Positions 40,485 to 49,400 of a DNA stretch of 64,000 nt are shown one piece after another. The notes under the pieces are model-generated. The model did no database searches. It was given only the letters and a program-made list of their open reading frames with translations, and was not told where the DNA came from. Where the stretch lies: positions 1,116,001 to 1,180,000 of the forward strand of contig NZ_FOZD01000001.1 of the NCBI RefSeq assembly GCF_900113185.1, in the 5' to 3' direction. Made by a program: the position numbers and the translations under genes. The number at the start of each line of letters is the position of its first letter. Position 1 is the stretch's first letter. The stretch comes from Agromyces sp. CF514 (GTDB lineage: Bacteria; Actinomycetota; Actinomycetes; Actinomycetales; Microbacteriaceae).

Positions 40485-42968
40485 ATGACGTCCCGACCCC
40501 TTCCCGACCCCAGACGACGGCGGTTCGTCGCGCTGGCCGTGCCCGGCCTGCTCGCGGCGGCGCTGCTCACCGCGGCACCGGCCGCTGCGGCATCCGCAGA
40601 CGAGCCGATCGACGGCGCGCGCACCTCGAACGACCCGATGTTCCCGAACGTCGGCAACGGCGGGTACGACGCGCTCGACTACGACGTCGCCATCGCCTGG
40701 ACGCCGAACGCGGCGCAGTCGGGTTCGACGATCGCCGGCACGATCGCGGCGACGAGCACCATGACCGCGACCGCACCGCAGCCGCTCAAGAGCTTCTCCC
40801 TCGACTTCGAGGGGCTGGACGTCGACTCGGTCACCGTCGACGGCGTCGACGCCGCCTGGACGCGCGACGTCGACCCCGCCGCCATCAAGTACAAGCTCGT
40901 CGTCACGCCCGCGACGCCCGTGAGCGGCGAGTTCGAGGTGGCGGTGGCGTACCATGGCACCCCCAGCTCGCACACCGACCTCGACGGCTCCTCAGAGGGA
41001 TGGAACCGCACGTCCGACGGTGCCACGCTGCTCGGTCAGCCGATCGGCATGATGACGGGATACCCCCACAACAACACGCCCGCCGACAAGGCGACGTACA
41101 CGTTCACCCTCGACATCCCGACGATCCTGAACAACGTGGCCGGAACGGCGCCCGCCGAGGCCGCAGCGGTGAGCAACGGCGAGCTCGTGTCGAAGACCGC
41201 GTCGACCGACGGCGCGCGCACCACCTGGGTCTGGGAGCAGACGAAGCCCATGGCGTCGGAGCTCGCGGTGATCTCGATCGGCCGCTACGACGTGATCCGG
41301 TCGGACTTCGTGCTCAGCGACGGCAGCACCATCCCGTCGTGGTCGTTCATGGACTTCGCGCTCTCGGCGGCCAACAAGAACACCATCCGCACGCGCGAGG
41401 CGCAGCTCGGCACGATCATCCGGAACCTCGAGACGCTCTACGGGCCCTACCCGGGCAGGAGCACCGGCGTGATCGTGGACACCGTGCCGAGCGGCATCAA
41501 CTACGCGCTCGAGACGCAGGACCGTTCGTTCTTCCCGTCCGCGGGATCGGTCGGCGGGAACACGCTCATCCACGAGCTCGTGCACCAGTGGTACGGCGAC
41601 AACGTGTCACCCATCACCTGGACGGACATCTGGATCAACGAGGGCATGGCCACCTGGGGTCCCGCGTACTACAACTCCAGCGAGGGCTTCGGAACCGGGG
41701 CGACGCCGACCGAGCTCACTTACTTCAACTCGTGGAACAACTCGGCGGCGAGTAGCCCGAACTGGTCGGTCGCACCCGGCGCGCAGACCGACTCGAGCGA
41801 GCTGTACGAGTACCAGACCTACACGCGCGGCGCCCAGTTCTGGGCCGCGCTGCGGGTGGCCATCGGCGACCAGCCGTTCTTCGCACTGATCGAGGAGTGG
41901 CAGACGCGCCACGGCGGCACCAGCAGGTCGGGTGCCGATCTCAAGGCGCTCGCCGAGGAGCTCTCGGGCCGCGACCTCACCGCCTTCTACGCGGACTGGA
42001 TCCTGGAGGGCGACAAGCCGGCCTGGCCCGAGAAGCTCACGGCCTCGCTCGCGAGCGTGCCCGCATCCGGCGTGGTGCGCGCCGGAGACGTGGTGGCCTA
42101 CACGCTGGGCGCCACCAACACGGGCCGCGTCCCGCTGGCGTCCTCGGTCGTGGCGGTCGACGTCGCGGGCGTGCTCGCCCAGGCGGCCATCGATCCGGCC
42201 TCGCTGCCGGCCGGCGCGACGCTTGAAGGCTCGACGCTCACCTGGGAGGTGCCGGCGACACCGGTCGGCGCCCCGGCCGCGTCGATCTCGTTCGCTGCGA
42301 CCGTCAAGGCGGCTGCACCGGGCGGCCAGCTCACGGCGACCGCGACGGTCGCGACGCTCGGCGGCACCTGCGCGGACTGCACCTCGACGCTCTCGGTGGC
42401 ACGCGACGCCGAGCGGCCGACGGCGACCCTCGTCGCCCCGGTCTCCGCCGGCCCGTTCCCGTCGCTCTCGGTGCGGGTCGACGCGACCGACAACGCGGGC
42501 CTGCAGCGGATCGTCGCCAACATCTACCGGGACGGTGCGCTCGTGAAGAGCACGCAGACGGCGGTGCCGGGCGGCGCGAAGAGCGGCACCCACACCGCGA
42601 CGGTGCAACTGCCCGACGGCAGCTACACGGTCAAGTACAACTCGCAGGACCTGATCGGGAACATCTCCACGACCTCGACCTTCGCGTTCACCATCGACGC
42701 GACCAAGCCGACGGTCACCGTGAAGGACGGCGCCTCGTTCACGGTGGCGACCGGCGCGTCGTACGACGTCGTGAGCTACAAGCTCTTCGATGCGGGCAAG
42801 GTCGATCGGGTCGTGATCAACGGCAAGGTCAAGGACTTGTCCGACAACCAGTGGTCCGACGTGAACTACCTGAAGCCCGGCGTCTTCGGCGCGGTGCGCG
42901 GTGAGAACACGATGCTGGTCTACGACGTCGCCGGCAACGTGCAGACCGTGGTGTTCACGCTGAACTAG
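40485..42968 (+). CDS. Secreted M1-family metallopeptidase with C-terminal Ig-like domains
   Basis: 827 residues. A twin-Arg-rich signal peptide (PDPRRRRFVALAVPGLLAAAL, ending AAAASA) precedes the catalytic part. The zinc site is HELVH (His363, Glu364, His367) with the third ligand Glu386 in NEGMATW exactly 18 residues later, as in M1 aminopeptidases; the exopeptidase GxMEN motif appears degenerate (GINYALETQD instead). From about residue 535 two or three beta-sandwich domains follow (DVVAYTLGATNTGRVPLASS; SVRVDATDNAGLQRIVANIYRDG), probably for cell-wall or substrate attachment. It should degrade extracellular peptides. GAAGGAGA precedes ATG 40485. Confidence 0.88.
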   Translation: MTSRPLPDPRRRRFVALAVPGLLAAALLTAAPAAAASADEPIDGARTSNDPMFPNVGNGGYDALDYDVAIAWTPNAAQSGSTIAGTIAATSTMTATAPQPLKSFSLDFEGLDVDSVTVDGVDAAWTRDVDPAAIKYKLVVTPATPVSGEFEVAVAYHGTPSSHTDLDGSSEGWNRTSDGATLLGQPIGMMTGYPHNNTPADKATYTFTLDIPTILNNVAGTAPAEAAAVSNGELVSKTASTDGARTTWVWEQTKPMASELAVISIGRYDVIRSDFVLSDGSTIPSWSFMDFALSAANKNTIRTREAQLGTIIRNLETLYGPYPGRSTGVIVDTVPSGINYALETQDRSFFPSAGSVGGNTLIHELVHQWYGDNVSPITWTDIWINEGMATWGPAYYNSSEGFGTGATPTELTYFNSWNNSAASSPNWSVAPGAQTDSSELYEYQTYTRGAQFWAALRVAIGDQPFFALIEEWQTRHGGTSRSGADLKALAEELSGRDLTAFYADWILEGDKPAWPEKLTASLASVPASGVVRAGDVVAYTLGATNTGRVPLASSVVAVDVAGVLAQAAIDPASLPAGATLEGSTLTWEVPATPVGAPAASISFAATVKAAAPGGQLTATATVATLGGTCADCTSTLSVARDAERPTATLVAPVSAGPFPSLSVRVDATDNAGLQRIVANIYRDGALVKSTQTAVPGGAKSGTHTATVQLPDGSYTVKYNSQDLIGNISTTSTFAFTIDATKPTVTVKDGASFTVATGASYDVVSYKLFDAGKVDRVVINGKVKDLSDNQWSDVNYLKPGVFGAVRGENTMLVYDVAGNVQTVVFTLN

Positions 42969-42989
42969 CGACCCCACGCAGTCGGCGGT

Positions 42990-43018
42990 GAGGTCCCTCC
43001 TGATGGAGGGGCCTCATT
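42990..43018 (+). terminator. Terminator after the metallopeptidase gene
   Basis: GAGGTCCCTCC pairs with GGAGGGGCCTC (one G-T pair) around a TGAT loop, followed by ATT, 21 bases after the stop codon. Confidence 0.75.
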
Positions 43019-43040
43019 GCGTTCGGTGCGAACATCGGTC

Positions 43041-43100
43041 GGCCATCGGCCATCGGCCATCGGCCATCGGCCATCGGCCATCGGCCATCGGCCATCGGCC
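43041..43100. repeat. Heptamer tandem repeat (GGCCATC)
   Basis: Eight complete GGCCATC units and a partial ninth (GGCC), with no mismatch, lie between two convergent genes, 15 bases before the stop of the CHY zinc-finger gene. Such pure short repeats vary in copy number by slippage; being intergenic it should not change a protein. Confidence 0.95.
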
Positions 43101-43115
43101 CCGGCCGCCGGCCGC

Positions 43116-43559
43116 TCAGTCCACGACTTCGAAGTACAGGTGCGTGTGCAGGGCACACCCGGGATTGAACGGCGCGGTGCAACGTGGGCACCCGACGGCG
43201 CCGAGGTACTCGTCGATCGTGAGCTCCGAGCTGCAGACCCCGCAGAGCACGGCTTGCTCGTCGCGTCGATGCACGGGCCACTGGGATGCCGCGTGCCCGG
43301 CCGCCTGCTCGTGGCAGAGGTGGCACGGGTAGTAGTCGCCGCAGCAGAAGAACTTCATCGCGACGACGTCGAGCTCGGTGCGGTAGTGCACGCAGCGGGT
43401 CTGCTCGTCGACGATGGGTCCGAGCACGCGCGGGCGCGAAGCCGGGTGCGAAGGCGCGGCCGCGGCCGCGAGCGCAGGCGCGGACGACGCGAACGGGCGG
43501 CCGTCGACGCCGGAGTCTCCGTCGAGACATCCGTCGCCCACGACCGCCCGTTCGACCAT
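43116..43559 (-). CDS. CHY zinc-finger protein
   Basis: 147 residues. The N-terminal 45 residues are Ala/Ser-rich and low in complexity. The rest is a CHY-type zinc finger: CVHYRTELDVVAMKFFCCGDYYPCHLCHEQAAGH, then CGVCSSELTIDEYLG and CPRCTAPFNPGC supply Cys and His ligands for about three zinc ions (region about residues 56-137). Bacterial CHY proteins of this size are uncharacterised. Co-directional with ectB, 16 bases after it. The start at 43559 could be later, as the Ala-rich region is not conserved in the family. Confidence 0.75.
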   Translation of the reverse strand: MVERAVVGDGCLDGDSGVDGRPFASSAPALAAAAAPSHPASRPRVLGPIVDEQTRCVHYRTELDVVAMKFFCCGDYYPCHLCHEQAAGHAASQWPVHRRDEQAVLCGVCSSELTIDEYLGAVGCPRCTAPFNPGCALHTHLYFEVVD

Positions 43560-43575
43560 GCGGATCGCTTCGGTC

Positions 43576-44844
43576 TCAGCCGGCGAGCGCGGCTGCGAGG
43601 CTCTCGCGCACGATCGCGAGGCCCTTGAGCAGTTCGTCTTCGGAGATCGTGAGCGCGGGCAGGAACTTCAGCACCTCGTCGTGGGCGCCCGAGGTCTCGA
43701 TGACGAGTCCGCGCGTGAAGGCCTGCTTCGAGATGCGGGCGGCGAGGCCGCGGTCGGCGTCGCACGCGAGGCCGTACATGAGGCCGCGACCGCGCACGAC
43801 GAAGCCGAGCTCGGGGTGCGCTGCGGCGATCTGCTCGAGCTCGCCGCGCAGCAGCGCCGACTTGGCGGCGACGCCGTCGACCAGCGCGGAGTCTGCCCAG
43901 TAGTTCTCGAGCGCCGCTCGAGCGGAGACGAACGCGAGGTTGTTGCCGCGGAACGTGCCGGTGTGGGCGCCGGGCTTCCAGACGTCGACCTCGGGGCGCA
44001 GCAGCACGAGCGACATGGGCAGGCCCGAGCCCGAGATGGACTTCGAGACCGTCACGATGTCGGGCACGATGCCCGACTCCTCGAACGCGAAGAAGGCGCC
44101 CGTGCGGCCGACGCCCGCCTGGATCTCGTCGAGGATGAGCAGGATGCCGCGGTCGGCCGTGATCGCCCGGAGGCGCTGCAGCCACGCGGCGCTCGCGACG
44201 TTGATGCCGCCCTCGCCCTGCACGGCCTCGACGATGACGGCGGCGGGCAGGTCGACGCCCGAGCCCGGGTCGTCGAGCATCTTCTCGAGCAGGTCGAGGG
44301 TGTCGACATCCGCCCCGAGGTAGCCGTCGTAGGGCAGTCGCGTGACGTTGTCGAGCGTGATGCCCGCGGCGCCGCGGTAGTGGCTGTTGCCGGTCGCCGC
44401 GAGGGCGCCCGTGCTCAGGCCGTGGAACGCGTTCGTGAACGCGACGACGTTGGTGCGGCCGGTGGCCTGTCGGGCGACCTTGAGCGCCGCCTCGACGGCG
44501 TTCGCACCGGTCGGGCCGGTGAACTGGAGCTTGTGGTCGAGCCCGCGCGGCTCGAGCACGAGGCGCTCGAACGCCTCGATGAAGGCCTTCTTGGCCGAGG
44601 TGGCCATGTCGAGGCCGTGGATGATGCCGTCGCGCTCGAGGTACTCGATGAGCGCACGCGTGAAGAGGGGGTTGTTGTGCCCGTAGTTGAGCACGCCGGC
44701 GCCGGCGAAGAAGTCGAGGTACTCGCGGCCGTCTTCGCCCACCAGGGTCGAGCCCACGGCCCGGTCGAACACCACCGGGAACGCGCGCACGTAGCCGCGC
44801 ACCTCGGACTCGCGGCGGTTGAAGACTTCGAGTTCGTCGCTCAT
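43576..44844 (-). CDS. ectB: Diaminobutyrate--2-oxoglutarate aminotransferase
   Basis: 422 residues, class-III PLP aminotransferase. It makes L-2,4-diaminobutyrate from aspartate semialdehyde with glutamate as amino donor, the first step of ectoine synthesis. FFAGAGVLNYGHNNP, GLDMATSAKKAFI, QFTGPTGANAVEAALKVARQ and HTGTFRGNNLAFVSA are typical EctB segments; the PLP lysine is Lys268 in TVSKSISG, following LILDEIQAGVGRTG. Neither ectA nor ectC lies next to it, which is unusual. The amine could feed ectoine synthesis encoded elsewhere, or another pathway. Confidence 0.85.
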   Translation of the reverse strand: MSDELEVFNRRESEVRGYVRAFPVVFDRAVGSTLVGEDGREYLDFFAGAGVLNYGHNNPLFTRALIEYLERDGIIHGLDMATSAKKAFIEAFERLVLEPRGLDHKLQFTGPTGANAVEAALKVARQATGRTNVVAFTNAFHGLSTGALAATGNSHYRGAAGITLDNVTRLPYDGYLGADVDTLDLLEKMLDDPGSGVDLPAAVIVEAVQGEGGINVASAAWLQRLRAITADRGILLILDEIQAGVGRTGAFFAFEESGIVPDIVTVSKSISGSGLPMSLVLLRPEVDVWKPGAHTGTFRGNNLAFVSARAALENYWADSALVDGVAAKSALLRGELEQIAAAHPELGFVVRGRGLMYGLACDADRGLAARISKQAFTRGLVIETSGAHDEVLKFLPALTISEDELLKGLAIVRESLAAALAG

Positions 44845-44947
44845 GGCAGGGGGGACCTCTTTCAGATCGGCGTCGGCGGTGGTACGAGCCTAAGCCTCTT
44901 GGCTGGGCGTCTTCACCGCACCGTCGACACCCCTCAGGGCATGGGCG

Positions 44948-45430
44948 CTACGAGGCATCGGATGCGGCGGCATCGGTCGACGGCACCGAAGCCCCCGCCT
45001 CGACGAGGCACGCCTCGAGCGCGACCCACGAGAGCATCGCGCACTTGACGCGCATGACGTACTTCGAGACGCCGTGGAAGGCGATGGCGTCGCCGAGCAG
45101 CTCCTCGTCGGGTTCGCCGGCGCCCCGCGAGCGCAGCATCGCGCGGAATCCGTCGATGAGCTCGCGCACGTGGGCGGTGTCGGCGCCGACCACCAGCTCG
45201 GTGAGCGCCGAGGCCGAGGCCATCGAGATGCTGCATCCGTCGCCCTCCCAGCCGAGGGCCTCGACGGTGGTACCCGAGGGGTCGAGGCGGATGCCGAGCG
45301 TGATCTCGTCGCCGCAGGTCGGGTTCAGCTCGTGGTGCGAGGCCTGCGGGTCGGCGAGCGCCCCGTCGCCGACGCGGCGCCTCGAGTGGTCGAGGATCAG
45401 CTCCTGGTAGAGCCCGGACAGGTCGCTCAT
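44948..45430 (-). CDS. sufU: Iron-sulfur cluster assembly / sulfur-relay protein
   Basis: 160 residues. SufU-type zinc-containing sulfur acceptor of SufS. The metal ligands are visible: Cys39 with Asp41 in NPTCGDE, Cys66 in EGDGCSIS and Cys130 in RVKCAML. The 18-or-so residue insertion between the second and third Cys (residues about 92-112) marks SufU rather than IscU. ATG 45430 overlaps the sufS stop by 4 bases. The C-terminal 15 residues are Ala/Ser-rich and dispensable-looking. Confidence 0.92.
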   Translation of the reverse strand: MSDLSGLYQELILDHSRRRVGDGALADPQASHHELNPTCGDEITLGIRLDPSGTTVEALGWEGDGCSISMASASALTELVVGADTAHVRELIDGFRAMLRSRGAGEPDEELLGDAIAFHGVSKYVMRVKCAMLSWVALEACLVEAGASVPSTDAAASDAS

Positions 45431-46722
45431 GCGTTCACCCCGAAGAACGCGCGCACCTCGGCGAGGGCGGCCGTGAAGCGGCGCACCTCTTCGGCGGTCG
45501 TGTAGACGTAGGCGCTCGCCCGGGTCGTGGCACGCAGGCCGAGCCGGCGGTGCAGCGGCTGCGCGCAGTGGTGGCCGACGCGCACGGCGATGCCGCGCGA
45601 GTCGAGGAACTGGCCGACGTCGTGCGCGTGCACGCCGGGCACGTCGACGCTCGCGAGGGCGCCGCGCTCGACGCCGGGGCCGCTGCCCACGAGCCGGATG
45701 CCGTCGAGGCGCGAGACCTCGTCGACGAGCAGGGCGGCGAGCTCGACCTCGTGCTCGTGCACGCGGCGCATGTCGAGCCGCTCGAGGTAGCGCACGGCCT
45801 CGGCGAGTGCGACGGCCTGCGACACGGGCTGCGTGCCCGCCTCGAAGCGCTGCGGCGACGGCAGGAACTCGGCGGTCTGCATGGTCACGGTCGTGATCGT
45901 CGAACCGCCCGTGCGCGCAGGCGGCAGGGCGTCGAGCAGGTGCTCGCGGCCGTAGAGCACGCCGATGCCGTTCGGTCCGAGCATCTTGTGCGCCGAGAAT
46001 GCGGCGAAGTCCACGCCGAGCGCCGCGAAGTCGGTCGGACGGTGGGGCACCGACTGGCAGGCGTCGAGCAGCACGAGCGCGCCGTGACGGTGCGCGAGCT
46101 CGACGACGTCGGCCACGGGGGCGATGTGGCCGGTCACGTTGGAGACGTGCGCGAAGGCCACGAGCTTCGTCTTCGGGCCGATGACGGATGCCGCGTCGTC
46201 GGCGTTCCACGTTCCGTCGTCGTGCACGGGAATCCACCGCAGCGTCGCACCCGTCTTCGCGGCGAGCCGCTGCCACGGGATGAGGTCGGCGTGGTGCTCG
46301 GCCTCGGTCACGACGATCTCGTCGCCCGCGGTGAGCCGGAACAGGTCGGCCTCTGCGCCGCCGAGGCCGGCCGCGGCATCCGCCATGCCGAGCGCGACGA
46401 TGTTGATCGCGTCGGTCGCGTTCTCGGCCCAGACGATCTCGCGCTCGCCGGCGCCCACGAACCGGGCGACCGTCGCGCGGGCGTCTTCGAAGGCCATCGT
46501 CGAGGTGCCGACGAGCGTCGAAGCGCCCCGGTGCACGGCCGCGTTGGCGTGCTCGAGGAACGCGCGTTCGGCGTCGAGCACGGCCACGGGCCGCTGGGCG
46601 GTCGCGCCCGAGTCGAGGTACGCGAGCGGGAAGCCGTTGAGCTCCTGCGCGAGGTACGGGAAGTCGCCGCGGATGCTCGCCACGTCGAGCGGCTCGGACG
46701 CCGTCAGGGGGTTGAAGGTCAC
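45427..46722 (-). CDS. sufS: Cysteine desulfurase, SufS type
   Basis: 431 residues, PLP enzyme removing sulfur from cysteine for Fe-S cluster assembly. The PLP lysine is Lys246 in AFSAHKMLGP, and the catalytic persulfide-forming Cys386 is in RVGHHCAQPL, both at normal group-II positions. LAYLDSGATAQRP and EAEHHADLIPWQ are also typical. GTG 46722 has AGGAGA seven bases upstream. It is coupled to sufU; the SufBCD scaffold genes are not in the window, so here the pair stands apart from a full suf operon. Confidence 0.93.
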   Translation of the reverse strand: MTFNPLTASEPLDVASIRGDFPYLAQELNGFPLAYLDSGATAQRPVAVLDAERAFLEHANAAVHRGASTLVGTSTMAFEDARATVARFVGAGEREIVWAENATDAINIVALGMADAAAGLGGAEADLFRLTAGDEIVVTEAEHHADLIPWQRLAAKTGATLRWIPVHDDGTWNADDAASVIGPKTKLVAFAHVSNVTGHIAPVADVVELAHRHGALVLLDACQSVPHRPTDFAALGVDFAAFSAHKMLGPNGIGVLYGREHLLDALPPARTGGSTITTVTMQTAEFLPSPQRFEAGTQPVSQAVALAEAVRYLERLDMRRVHEHEVELAALLVDEVSRLDGIRLVGSGPGVERGALASVDVPGVHAHDVGQFLDSRGIAVRVGHHCAQPLHRRLGLRATTRASAYVYTTAEEVRRFTAALAEVRAFFGVNA

Positions 46723-46896
46723 GTGTGTTCTCCTGCGCCCGGCGCGCGCGGGGTTCGCGGACGGCGGCGCACTTCCAGTCTGACGCACTTCGGCTGGGAG
46801 GCGGCCGCCTCGGACCAGATCGTCCAGGACTCCCGGGGTCGATCGCACGGCGGCATCCGGTCAGGAATCGAGAAGCGGGGTGCACCGGCCGGTTCG

Positions 46897-46902
46897 TAGC
46901 GT
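46897..46902 (+). promoter_or_regulatory. -10 element of a leaderless promoter
   Basis: TAGCGT is followed by seven bases and then ATG 46910; no ribosome site is present. It decides the start of the VOC gene at 46910. Confidence 0.45.
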
Positions 46903-46909
46903 GAACACC

Positions 46910-47557
46910 ATGAACACCATCGACCACATCATCATCGAGGCGACCGACGTCACGGCCGCCGAAGCCTTCTACGCCACCGCCTTCGGGCTCGGCGACCGCG
47001 TTCGCGTGCGTCGATCGGACGCCGCGAGCAGCGGGTTCCGCGGATTCACCGTCTCGCTCGTCGTCTCGCAGCCGGCGAACGTCTCAGCCCTCTTCGACGC
47101 CGCGCTCGCCGCAGGCGCGACCGCGGTCAAGCCCGTGACGAAGTCGATCTGGGGCGTCGGCGGCAGCCTGCGGGCACCCGACGGCACCACCTGGAAGATC
47201 GCCACCACGTCGAAGAAGGACACCGCACCCGCATCGCGCGACGTCGAGGCGATCGTCGTGCTGCTCGGCTGCACCGATGTCGGCGCGGCCAAGCGCTTCT
47301 ACACCGAGCAGGGCCTCGCCGTGGGCAAGAGCTTCGGCGCCTACGCCGAGTTCAAGATGGACGACAGCCCCGTGCGTCTCGGCCTCTACGCCCGCAAGGC
47401 GCTCGCGAAGGACGCGGGCGTGCCGATCGAGGGCAGCGGCTCGCACCGCCTCGTGCTCGTCGGCGACGGCGGCGTCTCCGTCACCGACCCCGACGGGTTC
47501 GCCTGGGAGTCGGCCGCGGTCGCCACGCCCGCCGCGCGCACCTCGCCGGTCGAGTAG
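46910..47557 (+). CDS. Two-domain VOC/glyoxalase-fold protein
   Basis: 215 residues made of two vicinal-oxygen-chelate repeats (about 1-105 and 110-205): IDHIIIEATDVTAAEAFYATAFGLG and VVLLGCTDVGAAKRFYTEQGLAV begin the two halves, and each half ends with a G-TPDG/DPDGFAWE type turn. Such proteins bind a metal or small ligand and include dioxygenases, glyoxalases and drug-binding proteins; a specific reaction is not visible. The last three codons (PVE) and stop lie in one arm of the inverted repeat 47544-47624. Confidence 0.75.
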   Translation: MNTIDHIIIEATDVTAAEAFYATAFGLGDRVRVRRSDAASSGFRGFTVSLVVSQPANVSALFDAALAAGATAVKPVTKSIWGVGGSLRAPDGTTWKIATTSKKDTAPASRDVEAIVVLLGCTDVGAAKRFYTEQGLAVGKSFGAYAEFKMDDSPVRLGLYARKALAKDAGVPIEGSGSHRLVLVGDGGVSVTDPDGFAWESAAVATPAARTSPVE

Positions 47558-47624
47558 GCGCCTCCGGCGCCGTATCGAGAGCCGCCCACCGCCGGTCTCG
47601 ATACGCTGCGCTACTCGACCGGCG
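47544..47624. repeat. Nested inverted repeat between convergent genes
   Basis: Outer arms CGCCGGTCGAGTAG (47544-47557) and CTACTCGACCGGCG (47611-47624) are perfect over 14 bases; inner arms CGTATCGAGA (47571-47580) and TCTCGATACG (47596-47605) over 10. The outer arms carry the final GTC GAG TAG codons of both flanking genes. The sequence has the look of a mobile palindromic (REP-like) element that doubles as a bidirectional terminator. Confidence 0.9.
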
Positions 47625-48357
47625 GCAACTGGGCCAGACGCGCTTCGACCGCCGGTCGGAACGCGTCGGCCCAGATGCGGTACCCGCGGTCGTTGGGATG
47701 GAACAGATCGCCCGCGAACTGCGTCGAGACGCCCCACATGCCCTGGCGGTTCGTGCGGGCGAACAGCGGCACCACCGCGAGCCCGCGCGCTGCGGCGGCC
47801 GCTCGCAGCCTGCGGTTCGCCGCACGCACCTTCGCCTGCGCGGGCGGGAAGTAGAAGCTCGGCAGGTCGGCCACGATCGCATGGTCGGGCAGCGCCCCGA
47901 AGAGCTCGCGGATCTCCCGCTCGAATCGTTCGACGTCGAAGTCCGCGATGTCGTTCGCGCCGATGCACACCGTCAGCACGTCGGGCTCGAGGCGTGCGAG
48001 CACCGGCAGCTCGTCGTCGATCGCGATGCGCAGCGTCGCCCCCGAGATGCCGAGGTTGACGGTGCGCACCGGTCGAGCGGATGCCGCGGCGATCGCCCGT
48101 GCGATGAATCCCACGTAGCTGTGGCCGGGCCTGCTCGCGCCGATGCCCTGCGCGGCCGAGTCGCCGATGGCGACGTAGAGCAGCTCACCCGGCCCGGCGC
48201 GCTGCTCGCGCCAGTACGCGGAGTTGACCGGGATCGATTCGGCCAACGCGGTGCGCCAGTGGTGCTGACGTCGTGCGAGCCAGCGCCACCACAGCGCGAC
48301 GCCGGTCGCGGAGGCGAGCAGCGCGGTCGCGACGAGTGCAGAGCGGCGGTGGGGCAT
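47611..48357 (-). CDS. SGNH/GDSL-type hydrolase with N-terminal membrane anchor
   Basis: 248 residues. A hydrophobic segment (ALVATALLASATGVALWW, about residues 7-24) should anchor or export it. Block I YVAIGDSAAQGIGAS holds the catalytic Ser, the oxyanion Gly is in NLGISGATL, block III is CIGANDIADF with the Asn, and block V is LFHPNDRGY with the His. It probably acts as an esterase or deacetylase at the cell surface. ATG 48357 has no clear ribosome site and follows the upstream stop by 11 bases, so it may be translationally coupled. Ends in PVE encoded by the inverted repeat. Confidence 0.85.
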   Translation of the reverse strand: MPHRRSALVATALLASATGVALWWRWLARRQHHWRTALAESIPVNSAYWREQRAGPGELLYVAIGDSAAQGIGASRPGHSYVGFIARAIAAASARPVRTVNLGISGATLRIAIDDELPVLARLEPDVLTVCIGANDIADFDVERFEREIRELFGALPDHAIVADLPSFYFPPAQAKVRAANRRLRAAAAARGLAVVPLFARTNRQGMWGVSTQFAGDLFHPNDRGYRIWADAFRPAVEARLAQLPPVE

Positions 48358-48368
48358 TCGGCGGCGTA

Positions 48369-49340
48369 CTACTCGGCCGACGGCAGCTCGTCGAGCGCGT
48401 CGGGGCGTGCCCAGCGCAGCACCCGGCGCGCGCGCAGCGTGTTCCACGGGCTCGGCTCGCCGGGTGCGGCGTCGAGCGCGAGGAACACGGCGCCGTTCCA
48501 CGGGTCGCCGGCCGCCCACGTTCCGCCGTCACGGCGGTGCTCGAGCAGCAGGTCGACGGCAGGACCGACGCGAGGGTCGGGCTCGGTGCCGTCGATGAGA
48601 CTCGCTTCGCGGAAGTGGTCGAGCGACCTCAGCACGTCGTAGACCCAGTACGGCGGGAAGATGAAGTTCTCGTAGCGCTCGCGCACGATGCCGCCCGTGG
48701 ACCTGCGGCGGTAGAGGTTGCGCTCGAGCAGGTACTCCTCGCCGCGATGGCGGGCGTCGACCACGGCGGCGTCTGTCGCATCGCCGACGGCCGCCTCGTA
48801 GGCGAGCAGACCCTCGAGCACGCAGAGCGTCGAGTCGAACGACGAGCGCACGGACTCCTCGATCGGCTCGCAGTTCCACCCGCCGTCGTCGAGCTGGCCG
48901 TCGAGCAGCAGCCCGATCATGCGATCGGCGCCGTCGCCGAGCACGCCGAAGTACGCCGAAGCCGCCAGCACGCCGCCGTTGACGCAGGCCTCCACCTCGC
49001 CGTCGAAGAACGGGCGACCGCCGTCGTGCTCGCTGAAACGAACCCCCTCCACCACGCGATCGATCGCGGTGCGCGTGGTATCGGCCGCCGGATCGACGCC
49101 CAGGCGGCGCAGGGACTGCAGGGTCCACATGACGCTGCGCCGGTCGCCGTCGATGCCGTAGGCCTCGCCGCCCCAGTAGCCGTCGGCGGTCTGCAACGAG
49201 AGCAGTCGCGCGCCGGAGCCCTCGGTCGCGACGCGCGAGCGTTCGGCGGCGACCACGTCGTCGGGCTCGTCGAGCAGGTCGCGCATGACCTGCCAGCGAA
49301 CCGCGGGGTCGGACTCGAGCAGCCAGTCGGTGACGTCCAT
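48369..49340 (-). CDS. Squalene-cyclase/prenyltransferase-like alpha-toroid protein
   Basis: 323 residues with repeated helix-hairpin-helix segments of the alpha-alpha barrel found in terpene cyclases and prenyltransferase beta-subunits: LLSLQTADGYWGGEAYG, LLLDGQLDDGGWNCEP and LLLEHRRDGGTWAAGDPWNG each resemble QW-like motifs. It lacks the DxDD acid of squalene-hopene cyclase and is half the length, so a classic cyclase reaction is unlikely; function unknown. GGAG before ATG 49340, or a CACGAT -10 six bases away, could serve initiation. Co-directional with the SGNH hydrolase gene, 11 bases apart. Confidence 0.7.
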   Translation of the reverse strand: MDVTDWLLESDPAVRWQVMRDLLDEPDDVVAAERSRVATEGSGARLLSLQTADGYWGGEAYGIDGDRRSVMWTLQSLRRLGVDPAADTTRTAIDRVVEGVRFSEHDGGRPFFDGEVEACVNGGVLAASAYFGVLGDGADRMIGLLLDGQLDDGGWNCEPIEESVRSSFDSTLCVLEGLLAYEAAVGDATDAAVVDARHRGEEYLLERNLYRRRSTGGIVRERYENFIFPPYWVYDVLRSLDHFREASLIDGTEPDPRVGPAVDLLLEHRRDGGTWAAGDPWNGAVFLALDAAPGEPSPWNTLRARRVLRWARPDALDELPSAE

Positions 49341-49400
49341 CGCTCCATCGTGGCGTGCCCCACCGACGAAGCCAAGGGGTTGCGACGGCAGACTGGACCC

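Noticed and set aside
43041-43100. CRISPR-like array
   Set aside because: The repeats are contiguous 7-mers without spacers, and no cas gene is present.
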